Source of the DNA: Luteimonas galliterrae
GTDB lineage: Bacteria; Pseudomonadota; Gammaproteobacteria; Xanthomonadales; Xanthomonadaceae
DNA: 64,000 bases
Direction: 5' to 3'
Assembly (NCBI RefSeq): GCF_023374055.1
Contig: NZ_JAMBEP010000001.1
Coordinates: forward strand, 1,922,001-1,986,000
Below are positions 35,970 through 44,224 of the stretch, one piece after another; position 1 is the stretch's first letter, and each line of letters opens with the position of its first letter. The notes beneath the pieces are model-generated. The model saw only the letters and a program-made list of their open reading frames with translations, had not been told where the DNA came from and did no database searches. The position numbers and the translations under genes are program-made.

Positions 35970-36263
35970 CTATGGGTCTCGACACCGTTTGGCTTCTTCC
36001 GGAGCAATCCAGAAACCACTTGTATCCGACCCGCAAACATGATGGCATCCCCCGCCAACACCATCACCTTCTTTATTACGCCAGCACCTGACAAGGCATG
36101 CGTCCACAGTGTTACAGCGTTTTGCCACTGCAGCAAAAACACACCGCTGGGCGCTCGTACTATTCTCTGGAGGCGCGAAACGACATTCGTTTCCTGACTG
36201 CGTACCACGTGTTGGCACGCAACTCGATAGCACGATACACAAGGCACACAAGCAAGCTTTCAT
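35970..36263 (-). CDS. Cys-rich small lipoprotein, candidate immunity protein
   Basis: A 97-residue predicted lipoprotein. MKACLCALCIVLSSC ends in lipobox LSSC with lipidation at C15. The mature part has about eight further cysteines (for example NECRFAPPEN, RCNTVDACLVRCW and CHHVCGSD), suggesting disulfides in the periplasm. Its ATG overlaps the stop of the upstream VirB6-toxin gene (ATGA, 36260-36263), so translation is probably coupled. AT-rich like the toxin tip. Size, export and tight coupling fit an immunity protein. A competing minus-strand frame (35918-36247) lacks a signal and the overlap. I know no family for this protein. Confidence 0.6.
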   Translation of the reverse strand: MKACLCALCIVLSSCVPTRGTQSGNECRFAPPENSTSAQRCVFAAVAKRCNTVDACLVRCWRNKEGDGVGGGCHHVCGSDTSGFWIAPEEAKRCRDP

Positions 36264-37915
36264 TGTGATTCCTTGCCAAATAGCTCTTTCGCATAAGCTT
36301 TTGCATCGTCCTCAGCTTTTGAACCAAATGCGGCATAGTCGTCGGCCGCCATTTGCACGTTTGCGGGCATGAAATGTCTGAACTCATGCGCCATGCGATT
36401 GGCCTGACGCAACGGGGTGTAGTCGAGGAATATTCCTGGATTTATATATATAAGCCCGTCTTTCGCTTTTGCTGAATAACTAACCTTATGTGCCTTATCA
36501 GGGTTTACTTCAATCGCAATCGACCTCATTGAATTGAATACCTCTATTTCATCCTTGTTGCCGCGGGTAGTCAGTTTCTGCCCAAGAGCATTCGCCGCAT
36601 CGGCCACTTCTTTTAGACTTGATTCCCCAAACTTAGCCTTTGCCGCCGCGTACTCGTCTGAATCGCGACTCAGAATCCGCGGCTTCTCCAAATAGCCACC
36701 GGAAGGTGTTTTGGTTCTTTCAGTTACTACAAAATCTATATCGGCGGCAGAGTAAGATCGGGTTGACGTGTCACCCTGCGACAACCAGGATGCTCGTACG
36801 GCTTCCGGGACAGCATCGCCCTGCCCACCGCCGCTATCAAGCGATGCCGTGGCATTCGGATACCGCCCCAAGAACGACCGACTGTCCTCCGCTGGCTTGA
36901 TCCGGCCTTCCTGCGTTGCCGCGTGTGTAGGCACGCTCACCCGATGCGCATGCGTGGGCGTAAGCGCATGCGAGCGCCCGGGCTCGCGTGCGTAGGTGGG
37001 CGTGTGCGCGTGAGCCGCCGCCGCCCGCCGGTCGTCCATCCGGTTCATGAACGCCGAGAAGGGCATGAACTCGCCCAGCGTGGCCTTGAAGAACTTCGCC
37101 GCCATCACCGGGGCGCCGATGATCATCATGGTCAGGATCACCCCGATCCCGCCCTGCTGCAGCGCCAGGCTCGTCACCCCTTCCGGGTTCGCACCGGTCC
37201 AAGTCGCCGTCCAGAAGGCGGCAGCCACCGCGCTGACCATCGGCAAGGTCATTTCCAGCATCACCGCCAGGGTGGCCAGCGAGAACATCGTGCCCAAGCC
37301 GTACAGCAGCCAACCGTCGAACAAGGGCCGGGTGCGGCGCCAAATCAGGCACAGCACGAACAGCGGACCCAGGCCGACGAATAGCGACAGCGCGATCTGG
37401 AACGTCAGCAGCAACGCTCCGCCCATCAAGGCCGGGCCGCCGATGCCCAAGGTGACCAAGCCCATGTCTCGGGCCTTGGCGGCTTGGATCTCGGCCGTCG
37501 ACGCCTGGATCCAGTCGATGCTGCTCAGCGCCAGTTGCAGATAACCAAAACTGCGATCGATCTCAGCCAGAACGTCGCCGTCGCCGCCATGCACCACGGC
37601 CGCCACGGCGCGCACCAGGTCTGTGCCCAGCCACTCGAACAACGTGGTCCCGCCTAGGGTGGTGCCCATGGCCAGGCCCAGGATGACCACCGCACGCCAT
37701 GTGTCGGTAAGCCTGGCAGCGGCCGAGGCCGAGACGTTGCCGGTGATGAGCTGATAGCCCTGCCAGGCCAGATGCAGTGTCAGCAGGCCCGAGGCGATGC
37801 CGTGGACCCAGGTCAGCATGCGGCTCAGCCAGCCGAAGGCCAGGGCGTCGAATTGGGCCAGCAGGAAATCGTAGACGGTGCGGAAAGCGATGTAGGCGGC
37901 GACATCGTCGATCAT
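36260..37915 (-). CDS. VirB6/TrbL-type membrane protein fused to a C-terminal HExxH domain (putative polymorphic toxin)
   Basis: A 551-residue protein. Residues 1-290 are a VirB6/TrbL-like inner-membrane channel component with five or six helices (for example near 40-60, 70-95, 155-200, 205-230 and 250-275), normally part of a type IV secretion system. A His/Thr/Pro-rich linker (about 300-340) follows. The C-terminal 200 residues, with AT-richer DNA, carry MAHEFRHFMP. HEFRH at 510-514 is a zinc-metallopeptidase-type HExxH, and E535 in KAEDDAKAYA is a plausible third ligand. No other T4SS gene is nearby. The architecture matches a polymorphic toxin: delivery domain, linker, variable effector tip, then the immunity candidate at 35970. 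Confidence 0.72.
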   Translation of the reverse strand: MIDDVAAYIAFRTVYDFLLAQFDALAFGWLSRMLTWVHGIASGLLTLHLAWQGYQLITGNVSASAAARLTDTWRAVVILGLAMGTTLGGTTLFEWLGTDLVRAVAAVVHGGDGDVLAEIDRSFGYLQLALSSIDWIQASTAEIQAAKARDMGLVTLGIGGPALMGGALLLTFQIALSLFVGLGPLFVLCLIWRRTRPLFDGWLLYGLGTMFSLATLAVMLEMTLPMVSAVAAAFWTATWTGANPEGVTSLALQQGGIGVILTMMIIGAPVMAAKFFKATLGEFMPFSAFMNRMDDRRAAAAHAHTPTYAREPGRSHALTPTHAHRVSVPTHAATQEGRIKPAEDSRSFLGRYPNATASLDSGGGQGDAVPEAVRASWLSQGDTSTRSYSAADIDFVVTERTKTPSGGYLEKPRILSRDSDEYAAAKAKFGESSLKEVADAANALGQKLTTRGNKDEIEVFNSMRSIAIEVNPDKAHKVSYSAKAKDGLIYINPGIFLDYTPLRQANRMAHEFRHFMPANVQMAADDYAAFGSKAEDDAKAYAKELFGKESQ

Positions 37916-37990
37916 CTGAAGCCTCGTCCGTTGAGGAGTCTCAACAGACGGAAGCGACGTTAAGAAGTGGCCATCCCAACAAGCCGGCGA

Positions 37991-38602
37991 CTAACCTCCA
38001 GCCGGCTTCGGCGCAGGCGGCGGATCGGGCGGCGTCGTGGGTTCCGGCGCGGGCGGCGGCGCGGACTGTTCGCCGGGCGCGGCCGGCAGATAGTACTTCA
38101 CGCGATCGAAGAAGCGCTTGTAGAAGTCGACGTTCTGCACCGTATTGCTCGCCACGCGCACCAGCGAGGCGCCGCTGCTGCCGACCGGCAGCGACACCGA
38201 GCCGATCATGCCGACGCCGACGCTGGCCGAGTTCGAGGTGGTCTTCAACGCATAGCGGTCCTGCACCGCATTGACGAACACGATGGCGTGGCTGTCGTCC
38301 TGCGGCACGCAGGTCACGCGCACGTTGAGTTGAGTATGGGTTTCCGCGTCGGGCTGGAAGTTCTTGTTGGCTTCCACCGCATCGGCGCCGGTCTTGGCGA
38401 TCACGTAACCCTGTCCGAGCAAGGCCCTGCGCGCGGACTCGCAAGCCGCCGCCTGCGAGACTTCGTACGTGCGGGAGTACGTGTCGTCGGCGCCGAACGT
38501 TTCGCCCGAGGGCGGCGGCTCCTGCTTGGCGCCGCGCATGCCGCAAGCGGCCAGCAAGCTGGCGATGGTGAGCGCGCGGGCGGCGAAACGGGTACGGGTC
38601 AT
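37991..38602 (-). CDS. DUF2242-family lipoprotein
   Basis: A 203-residue lipoprotein. The signal from MTRTRFAARALTIASLLAAC has lipobox LLAAC. The domain includes FGADDTYSRTYEVSQAAAC, GYVIAKTGADAVEANKNFQP, VRVTCVP and SNTVQNVDFYKRFFDRV, the recognisable DUF2242 pattern. A Pro-rich tail (about 180-203) follows. Function unknown; probably outer-membrane associated. The start at 38602 opens the signal peptide. Confidence 0.8.
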   Translation of the reverse strand: MTRTRFAARALTIASLLAACGMRGAKQEPPPSGETFGADDTYSRTYEVSQAAACESARRALLGQGYVIAKTGADAVEANKNFQPDAETHTQLNVRVTCVPQDDSHAIVFVNAVQDRYALKTTSNSASVGVGMIGSVSLPVGSSGASLVRVASNTVQNVDFYKRFFDRVKYYLPAAPGEQSAPPPAPEPTTPPDPPPAPKPAGG

Positions 38603-38818
38603 GGCGGGGATCGCAGAACCGGGAAATCCCGAGTCTATCGGCACGCATGTACAGATCGCCTGAATAACACGCTGCGCGGCGCTTCCGGGCCGCCTGCGGC
38701 GATTAAAAAGTTCTTAACCCCCGCCCGGCAAGCTCGCCATCGCCTGCCGGCAACGCCCACGGCGCTTTTTCGTATCGCATCGCTGCCGGCCGTCGCCTTC
38801 CCTCTCCCAGGAGTCGCC

Positions 38819-39625
38819 ATGCAAGTTTTTCGGATCTTGTTGTGTACCGCCCTGCTCGCGCCCGCAACGCTGCAGGCGCAGGTCGTGCAGAAATCGGACG
38901 AGGCTGCTGCCGGTGAACTGCCTTCGCGCTGGAGCCTGGGCCTGGCTGCTGCGGTCCGGCAGAGCGCCTATGCGGGCGAGGACCGCCGCAGCATGGTCTT
39001 CCCCAACGTGATCTACGAAGGCGAGCGCTTTTTCTGGCATGGCGGCGCGGCCGGCTATCACTTGACCAAACGCGACGGTTTCGTGTTGGACGGTTTCGTC
39101 GCCGCGCGGATGGACGGCATCGACGCGGACGATTTCGGCGTGCGCGAACTCGCGCAGCGCGGCGTCGACCGCCGGCTGCTGGACGACCGCGACGACAGCG
39201 CGGACGCCGGCTTCGCGGCGACGTGGAAAGGCGCGGCCGGCGAGTTGGAGCTCGACGTGAGGGCAGACGTCACCGGCACCAGCGAGGGCTACCAGACCTC
39301 AGCCCATTACCGCTATCCGTTCCGCTTCGGTGCCACGACGATCACGCCCAGCATCGGCGCCCGATCCCTATCCGCCGATATGGCCGACTACTACTACGGC
39401 ACGCTGGACGAGGAAATCGCCCGGGGCGTCGTGCGATATCGGCCCGGCAGCGTGGTCGTTCCGGATGCCGGGGTGACGCTGGTCACGGCGTTCGCGCGCA
39501 AATGGCTGTTCATCGCCGGCATCGAATACCGCGCCTTGCCCGACGAACTCAAGGACAGTCCGCTGGTGGAGCTGGACGCCGACCATACGGCCACTTTCGT
39601 GATCGGCTTTTCGCGCGGATTCTGA
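38819..39625 (+). CDS. MipA/OmpV-family outer-membrane protein
   Basis: A 268-residue outer-membrane protein with a signal peptide (RILLCTALLAPATLQAQ). The family pattern is visible: WSLGLAAAVRQSAYAGEDRR, VFPNVIYEGERFFWHGG, AGYHLTKRDGFVLDGF, SAHYRYPFRFGATTITPSIG, DYYYGTLDEEIARG and a C-terminal strand ending FSRGF. MipA in Escherichia coli scaffolds murein enzymes; other members are adhesin- or kanamycin-related. The specific role here is unknown. An AGGAG site lies 6 bases before the ATG at 38819. Confidence 0.88.
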   Translation: MQVFRILLCTALLAPATLQAQVVQKSDEAAAGELPSRWSLGLAAAVRQSAYAGEDRRSMVFPNVIYEGERFFWHGGAAGYHLTKRDGFVLDGFVAARMDGIDADDFGVRELAQRGVDRRLLDDRDDSADAGFAATWKGAAGELELDVRADVTGTSEGYQTSAHYRYPFRFGATTITPSIGARSLSADMADYYYGTLDEEIARGVVRYRPGSVVVPDAGVTLVTAFARKWLFIAGIEYRALPDELKDSPLVELDADHTATFVIGFSRGF

Positions 39626-39751
39626 GGCGGCAGTACGATCCCCACCGTGCGAGGCGGCAGGAAGTGGCATGCAAGCGGCGCGGTTATTGGCCCTTGCGGC
39701 GGCGTTGCGGTGCTTCGATCATCTCCGCTTCGGCCAGAACAGGACAAAACG

Positions 39752-40351
39752 ATGGACATGCGCGTACTCGTCCGCACCGGCCTTTCGTTTTGCCTGCTGA
39801 GTGCCGCGTGGCCGCCCTCGCCTGCTGGCGCGCAGCAAAACACCGGTGCATCGCCGCATCACAACCTGCCGTCGGCGAAGCAGAGCGGACAACATGATTT
39901 CGATTGGGAAATCGGCGCCTGGAAGACCCATCTGAAGCGCCGCCTGCGGCCCTTGACCGGTTCCGACGAATGGGTCGAGTACCAGGGCACCAGCATCGTC
40001 CGCCAAGTCCTGGATGGACGCGCCAATCTGGTGGAACTCGAAGTGCAGGGTCCGGCGGGCCGCATCGAAGGCGTATCGCTGCGCCTGTACGACCCGAAAG
40101 CCAAGCTATGGAGCCTGCACTACGCCAGCATCGCCAACGGCGCACTCACACCGCCCGTTATCGGCCGGTTCGAATCGGGACGCGGCGAATTCTTCGCTTC
40201 GGACACGCTCGACGGGCGGCCGATACGGGTGAGGTTCGTCATTTCCGACATCACCCCCGACTCGGCGCATTTCGAGCAAGCGTTCTCCGCCGACGGCGGC
40301 AAGACCTGGGAAACCAATTGGATCGCCACCGACACGCGGACCGGAGATTGA
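39752..40351 (+). CDS. Secreted DUF1579-like protein
   Basis: A 199-residue exported protein. It has a signal peptide to about residue 27 (SPAGAQQ), then QHDFDWEIGAWKTHLKRRL, the opening of small lipocalin-like DUF1579 domains. SLRLYDPKAKLWSLHYAS and FEQAFSADGGKTWETNWI close it, matching the strand repeats of that group. The ligand is unknown. It lies 5 bases upstream of the acetyltransferase gene and is probably co-transcribed. Confidence 0.72.
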   Translation: MDMRVLVRTGLSFCLLSAAWPPSPAGAQQNTGASPHHNLPSAKQSGQHDFDWEIGAWKTHLKRRLRPLTGSDEWVEYQGTSIVRQVLDGRANLVELEVQGPAGRIEGVSLRLYDPKAKLWSLHYASIANGALTPPVIGRFESGRGEFFASDTLDGRPIRVRFVISDITPDSAHFEQAFSADGGKTWETNWIATDTRTGD

Positions 40352-40356
40352 AGGGC

Positions 40357-40818
40357 ATGCCGATTCCAGCGCAGGTGCGCGCCATCCGCCAGGACGACTT
40401 CCCCGCATGGAAACCGTTGTGGGACGGTTACAACGCCTTCTACGGCCGCGCGGGCGAGACCGCGCTCGACGACCGGATCACGCAAACCACCTGGCAGCGC
40501 TTCTTCGACGACAGCGAACCGGTCTTCGCGCTGGTCGCCGAAGCGGACGGGAAATTGCTCGGCCTCGTGCATTACCTCTTCCATCGCAGCACCACGCGGA
40601 TAGAACTCACTTGCTACCTGCAGGATCTGTTCACTGCCGAACCCGAACGCGGGCGCGGCATCGGCCGGAACTTGATCGAAGCGGTGTACCGGCAAGCGAA
40701 GGCTGCCGGCATCCGACGCGTCTACTGGCAAACGCAGGAGAACAACACCGTCGGACGTCGGCTTTACGATGACGTGGCCGAATACGAAGGTTTCATCGTC
40801 TACAGCCGCGACGGCTGA
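40357..40818 (+). CDS. GNAT-family N-acetyltransferase
   Basis: A 153-residue acetyltransferase. The acetyl-CoA loop is in DLFTAEPERGRGIGRNLIEA (R-G-x-G-I-G), preceded by LTCYLQ and followed by VYWQTQENNTVGRRLYDDVA. The N-terminus VRAIRQDDFPAWKPLWDGYN is typical of the RimI-like branch. Substrate unknown. An AAGG site lies just before the ATG at 40357, 5 bases after the DUF1579-like gene. Confidence 0.87.
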   Translation: MPIPAQVRAIRQDDFPAWKPLWDGYNAFYGRAGETALDDRITQTTWQRFFDDSEPVFALVAEADGKLLGLVHYLFHRSTTRIELTCYLQDLFTAEPERGRGIGRNLIEAVYRQAKAAGIRRVYWQTQENNTVGRRLYDDVAEYEGFIVYSRDG

Positions 40819-40852
40819 GGCCTATCGCTAGCGGTCGTCCCGCCGGGATGCC

Positions 40853-40940
40853 TTTTTGTGGGAGCGGCTTTAGCCACGAGCTTTTCGATCCATCGCGTCT
40901 CACGGAAAAAAGCGCGCGGCTAAGCCGCTCCTACGAAAAA
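40853..40940. repeat. REP-type palindrome, copy 2
   Basis: Arms TTTTTGTGGGAGCGGCTT (from 40853) and AAGCCGCTCCTACGAAAAA (to 40940). It is the same family as 11128-11218. The right arm overlaps the 3' end of the prolyl aminopeptidase gene and supplies its last two codons and stop (40931-40936). Confidence 0.82.
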
Positions 40941-41884
40941 CGGTCCGCCAGCGCGTCGGTGGCTCCCACCAGCGCATCGACGATCGCCGGATCGGCCGCG
41001 CTATGGCCGGCCAGCACGACGCGGAAATCGGCTTCCGGCCAGGCCTTGGCGAGATCGTAGGCGCTTTTCACCGGACAAATGATGTCGTAGCGGCCGTGCA
41101 CGATGGTCGCGGGAATATGGCGGATGCGCGCCACGTCGCGCAGCAGTTGATCGGTCTCCAGAAAAGCGCCATGGCGGAAGTAATGCGCTTCGGCACGCGC
41201 CACGCTGATCGCCACTTGCGGATCTTCGAAGCTGCCCGGCTCCAGCGGATCGTGCACCAACGTCGTGCTGCCGCCCTCCCAGTAACCCCAGGCGCGCGCG
41301 GCCGCCAGGCGCACGGCCGGATCGTCGTTGTCCAACCTGCGCCAGTAGGCCTCGATCATGTCGCCGCGCTCGTCGGCCGGAATGTGCGCCAGGTAGTGCT
41401 CCCAGCGTTCGGGAAATATCCACGAAGCGCCGCCGTCGGGTTCGTTGAACCAACGCACTTCGCCGGGCCGGCCGAGGAAGATGCCGCGCAGCACCAGGCC
41501 GAGCGCGCGTTCCGGATGCTTCTGCGCATAAGCCAGCGCGAGCGTCGAACCCCACGATCCGCCGAACACCACCCAGCGTTCGATGCCCAGATGCTCGCGT
41601 ATCGTTTCGATATCGGCGACCAGATGCCAGGTCGTGTTGTCGCGCAGCTCCGCATGCGGCGTGGATTTGCCGGCGCCGCGCTGGTCGAACAGCATGATGC
41701 GATAGCGCGCCGGATCGAAGAAACGGCGGTGGTAAGGCGACACGCCCGCGCCGGGACCGCCGTGCAGGAAGACGACGGGCAGCCCGTCCGGATTGCCGCA
41801 CTCCTCGACATGCAGCTCGTGCAGGGCGTCGACGCGCAAACGCTGCGTGCGATAAGGCTCGATTTCGGGGTACAGCTCGCGCAT
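40931..41884 (-). CDS. pip: Prolyl aminopeptidase
   Basis: A 317-residue serine peptidase (family S33) that removes N-terminal proline. It has the oxyanion HGGPGAG motif near residue 41, DQRGAGKS near 67, the nucleophile in GGSWGSTLAL near 108, the acid in GRYDIICP and the histidine in AGHSA near 295. Length and motifs are standard for the cytoplasmic enzyme. The final residues and the stop codon fall inside a REP palindrome arm, so the C-terminus may have been altered by repeat insertion. Confidence 0.93.
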   Translation of the reverse strand: MRELYPEIEPYRTQRLRVDALHELHVEECGNPDGLPVVFLHGGPGAGVSPYHRRFFDPARYRIMLFDQRGAGKSTPHAELRDNTTWHLVADIETIREHLGIERWVVFGGSWGSTLALAYAQKHPERALGLVLRGIFLGRPGEVRWFNEPDGGASWIFPERWEHYLAHIPADERGDMIEAYWRRLDNDDPAVRLAAARAWGYWEGGSTTLVHDPLEPGSFEDPQVAISVARAEAHYFRHGAFLETDQLLRDVARIRHIPATIVHGRYDIICPVKSAYDLAKAWPEADFRVVLAGHSAADPAIVDALVGATDALADRFS

Positions 41885-41935
41885 GGTCGAGTCTTCGGGG
41901 AATTACGCGAGCATAGCCTTAGTCGCGAACCGGGA

Positions 41936-42991
41936 CTACCCGCGCTCCAGCGAAGCCATGTCGATCACGAAACGATAGCGCACGTCGTTCTTCAGCAGGC
42001 GTTCGTAGGCCTCGTTGACCTGCTGGATCGGCACCATCTCCACATCGCTGACGATGCCGTGCTCGGCGCAGAAATCCATCATCTCCTGGGTCTCGGCCAT
42101 GCCGCCGATCGCCGAGCCGGAGATGCGCTTGCGGCCGAACATCAGGTTGACGCCGCGCAGCGCCGGCTCGAGTTCGGTCAACGCGCCCACCAGCACCATG
42201 GTGGCGTCGCGCTTGAGCAGCGCGACATAGGGATTGACGTCGTGGCCGACCGGGATGGTGTTGAGCAGGAAGTCGAAGCTGCCGGCGTGCGCGGCCATCG
42301 CGTCCTTGTCGCGCGAGACCAATACTTCGTCGGCGCCCAGGCGCTTGGCATCCTGGCCTTTGTCCGGCGTGCTGGTGATCATCACCACGTGCGCGCCCAT
42401 CGCCTTGGCGAATTTGACGCCCATGTGACCCAAGCCGCCCAGGCCGATCACGCCCACCTTCTGTCCCGGGCCCACCTGCCAGTGGCGCAGCGGCGAATAC
42501 GTGGTGATGCCTGCGCACAGCAGCGGCGCGACGGCCTTCAGGTCGAGCTTGGGCGACACCTTCACCACGAATCGCTCTTCGACGACGATGTGGTCGGAAT
42601 AGCCGCCGAACGCCAATTCCTCGCTGTTGCGCAGCTTGCTGTTGTAGGTCCAGGTGGCGCCTTCGGCGCAGTACTGCTCCAGGTCCGCATTGCAATGCTC
42701 GCAATGCCGGCAGGAATCGACCATGCAGCCGACGCCGGCGTAATCGCCGACCTTGAACTTCGTGACCTGCGCGCCGACTTCGGCCACGCGGCCGATGATC
42801 TCGTGGCCGGGCACCATGGGGTACAGCGCGCCGCTCCAATGGTCGCGCGCCTGGTGCAGGTCGGAATGGCAGATGCCGCTGTACAGGATTTCGATGCGCA
42901 CATCGTTCGGCCCGGGGCTGCGGCGTTCGAACGTGAAAGGAGCCAGCGGAGAATGCGCGTCTTGCGCGGCGTAACCGTGAGCCAGAGACAT
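41936..42991 (-). CDS. Zinc-dependent NAD(P) alcohol dehydrogenase (CAD/YahK type)
   Basis: A 351-residue medium-chain dehydrogenase. Catalytic zinc ligands are in YSGICHSDLH and VPGHEIIG. The structural zinc cluster is CRHCEHCNADLEQYC, and the Rossmann motif is VIGLGGLGHMGVKFA. The SDHIVV and KRISGSAIGGMAE segments are typical of the YahK/cinnamyl-alcohol group reducing aldehydes with NADPH. The natural substrate is unknown. The C-terminus lies 50 bases before the start of pip. Confidence 0.93.
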   Translation of the reverse strand: MSLAHGYAAQDAHSPLAPFTFERRSPGPNDVRIEILYSGICHSDLHQARDHWSGALYPMVPGHEIIGRVAEVGAQVTKFKVGDYAGVGCMVDSCRHCEHCNADLEQYCAEGATWTYNSKLRNSEELAFGGYSDHIVVEERFVVKVSPKLDLKAVAPLLCAGITTYSPLRHWQVGPGQKVGVIGLGGLGHMGVKFAKAMGAHVVMITSTPDKGQDAKRLGADEVLVSRDKDAMAAHAGSFDFLLNTIPVGHDVNPYVALLKRDATMVLVGALTELEPALRGVNLMFGRKRISGSAIGGMAETQEMMDFCAEHGIVSDVEMVPIQQVNEAYERLLKNDVRYRFVIDMASLERG

Positions 42992-43174
42992 GGGGATATT
43001 ACCTTGCGCGTGGGGATCGCCAGACGATAGACCATGGCGTTTGCGGCGTCATTGCACGATCGTCCGGACCTGCGGCATGGCATCGCAGGATCGGGCAAGC
43101 GGCACGGCGCTCTGGACATCGCCTGCACGCCAGCGCGCGCACAATCGCCGCACTTCCATCGTCAGGAGCGGCCC

Positions 43175-43570
43175 ATGGAACTCAAGCGCGGCAGACTGAT
43201 CGATCACCTGCATCTGCATGCCAAAGACCTCGACGCCAGCCGGCGGTTCTACGAGGCCGTGCTGAGCACGCTCGGCATCCCGGTGACGGCGGGCGACGGC
43301 CATTTCTACGCCGACGAACTCTGGGTGGACCGCGGCGAGCCGTCTACCCGCGTGCATTTCGCCTTCCAGGCCCTGGACCGCGCCACGGTGGAACGCTTCC
43401 ACCGCGACGGCCTCGCCGCCGGCGGCCGCGACAACGGTCCGCCCGGCGAACGCGACTACCACCCCGGCTATTACGCCGCCTTCCTGCTGGATCCGGACGG
43501 CAACAACGTCGAAGCCGTTTACCACGGCCCCGCGAAACGGTCGGCCGATGCCGTGACCGTCGCCTGGTAA
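43175..43570 (+). CDS. VOC (glyoxalase/bleomycin-resistance fold) protein
   Basis: A 131-residue single-domain VOC protein starting GRLIDHLHLHAKDLDASRRF. The metal-binding pattern of the fold is suggested by the early histidine, the glutamate in DELWVDRGE, HFAFQAL, and the C-terminal DPDGNNVEAVYH. The last motif is characteristic of the family. The reaction is unknown; no resistance role is implied. AGGAG precedes the ATG at 43175. Confidence 0.85.
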   Translation: MELKRGRLIDHLHLHAKDLDASRRFYEAVLSTLGIPVTAGDGHFYADELWVDRGEPSTRVHFAFQALDRATVERFHRDGLAAGGRDNGPPGERDYHPGYYAAFLLDPDGNNVEAVYHGPAKRSADAVTVAW

Positions 43571-43691
43571 CGCGGCGCGGGGGGCTTACGACCCGTCTCC
43601 ACGCATGCGGCAAACGTGCGGGGCGCAGGTTACATTTGGCGCCGCCGCAACGCCGAGGCTCCGTTCTTTGATCGCACGATTCGCCCGTACG

Positions 43692-44117
43692 ATGGCGCCG
43701 ATATGGAAACGGATCGCGATCTACGGCCTGCTGCTGGCCGTAGCTGCGATCGGGTTGCAATGGCTCGACTACCAGCGCCTGGCGCGCACGCACTGGGACG
43801 ATATCTACGCGCTCTGCATCGCCCTTGCCTTCCTCGGCCTGGGCGTATTCGTCGGTGCACGGGCGTTCGCCGGTGCGCGCAAGCCGCCGGCGTTCGACGG
43901 CAACCCGAAGGCGCAGGCGGCATTGGGGATCAGCGCGCGCGAACTGGCGGTGCTGCAGGAAATCGTCGCCGGCCGCTCCAACAAGGAGATCGCGGGCCGC
44001 CTGCACATCGCGCCGAGCACGGTCAAAACCCATGTCGCCCGGCTCTACGAAAAGCTCGGCGCCAAACGCCGCACCGATGCGGTCAACCGAGCCCGCGAAC
44101 TGGGCCTGGTCCCCTGA
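43692..44117 (+). CDS. Membrane-anchored LuxR-type regulator
   Basis: A 141-residue protein. Two membrane helices at the N-terminus (about residues 5-25, AIYGLLLAVAAIGLQWLDY, and 35-60) are followed by a LuxR-type helix-turn-helix: LGISARELAVLQEIVAGRSN, then KEIAGRLHIAPSTVKTHVARLYEKLGA. There is no receiver or ligand domain, so the membrane segment may be the sensor. It precedes the DUF4199 gene by 107 bases in the same direction, and probably regulates or is co-expressed with it. Confidence 0.82.
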   Translation: MAPIWKRIAIYGLLLAVAAIGLQWLDYQRLARTHWDDIYALCIALAFLGLGVFVGARAFAGARKPPAFDGNPKAQAALGISARELAVLQEIVAGRSNKEIAGRLHIAPSTVKTHVARLYEKLGAKRRTDAVNRARELGLVP

Positions 44118-44224
44118 TCCGCCGCCCGCCGATCGGCCGATCGCACCAAAATCATCCTTTCGGCCGATTGCCGGAACCGCTTCGATCCCCGCCAATGGGC
44201 GCTCCCAACCCGAGGAGGCTATCC

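Noticed and set aside
35918-36247. Alternative minus-strand frame overlapping the candidate immunity gene
   Set aside because: No signal peptide, no overlap with the toxin stop and no ribosome-binding site, whereas the 35970-36263 frame has a lipobox and an ATGA overlap. It remains possible if the immunity role fails.
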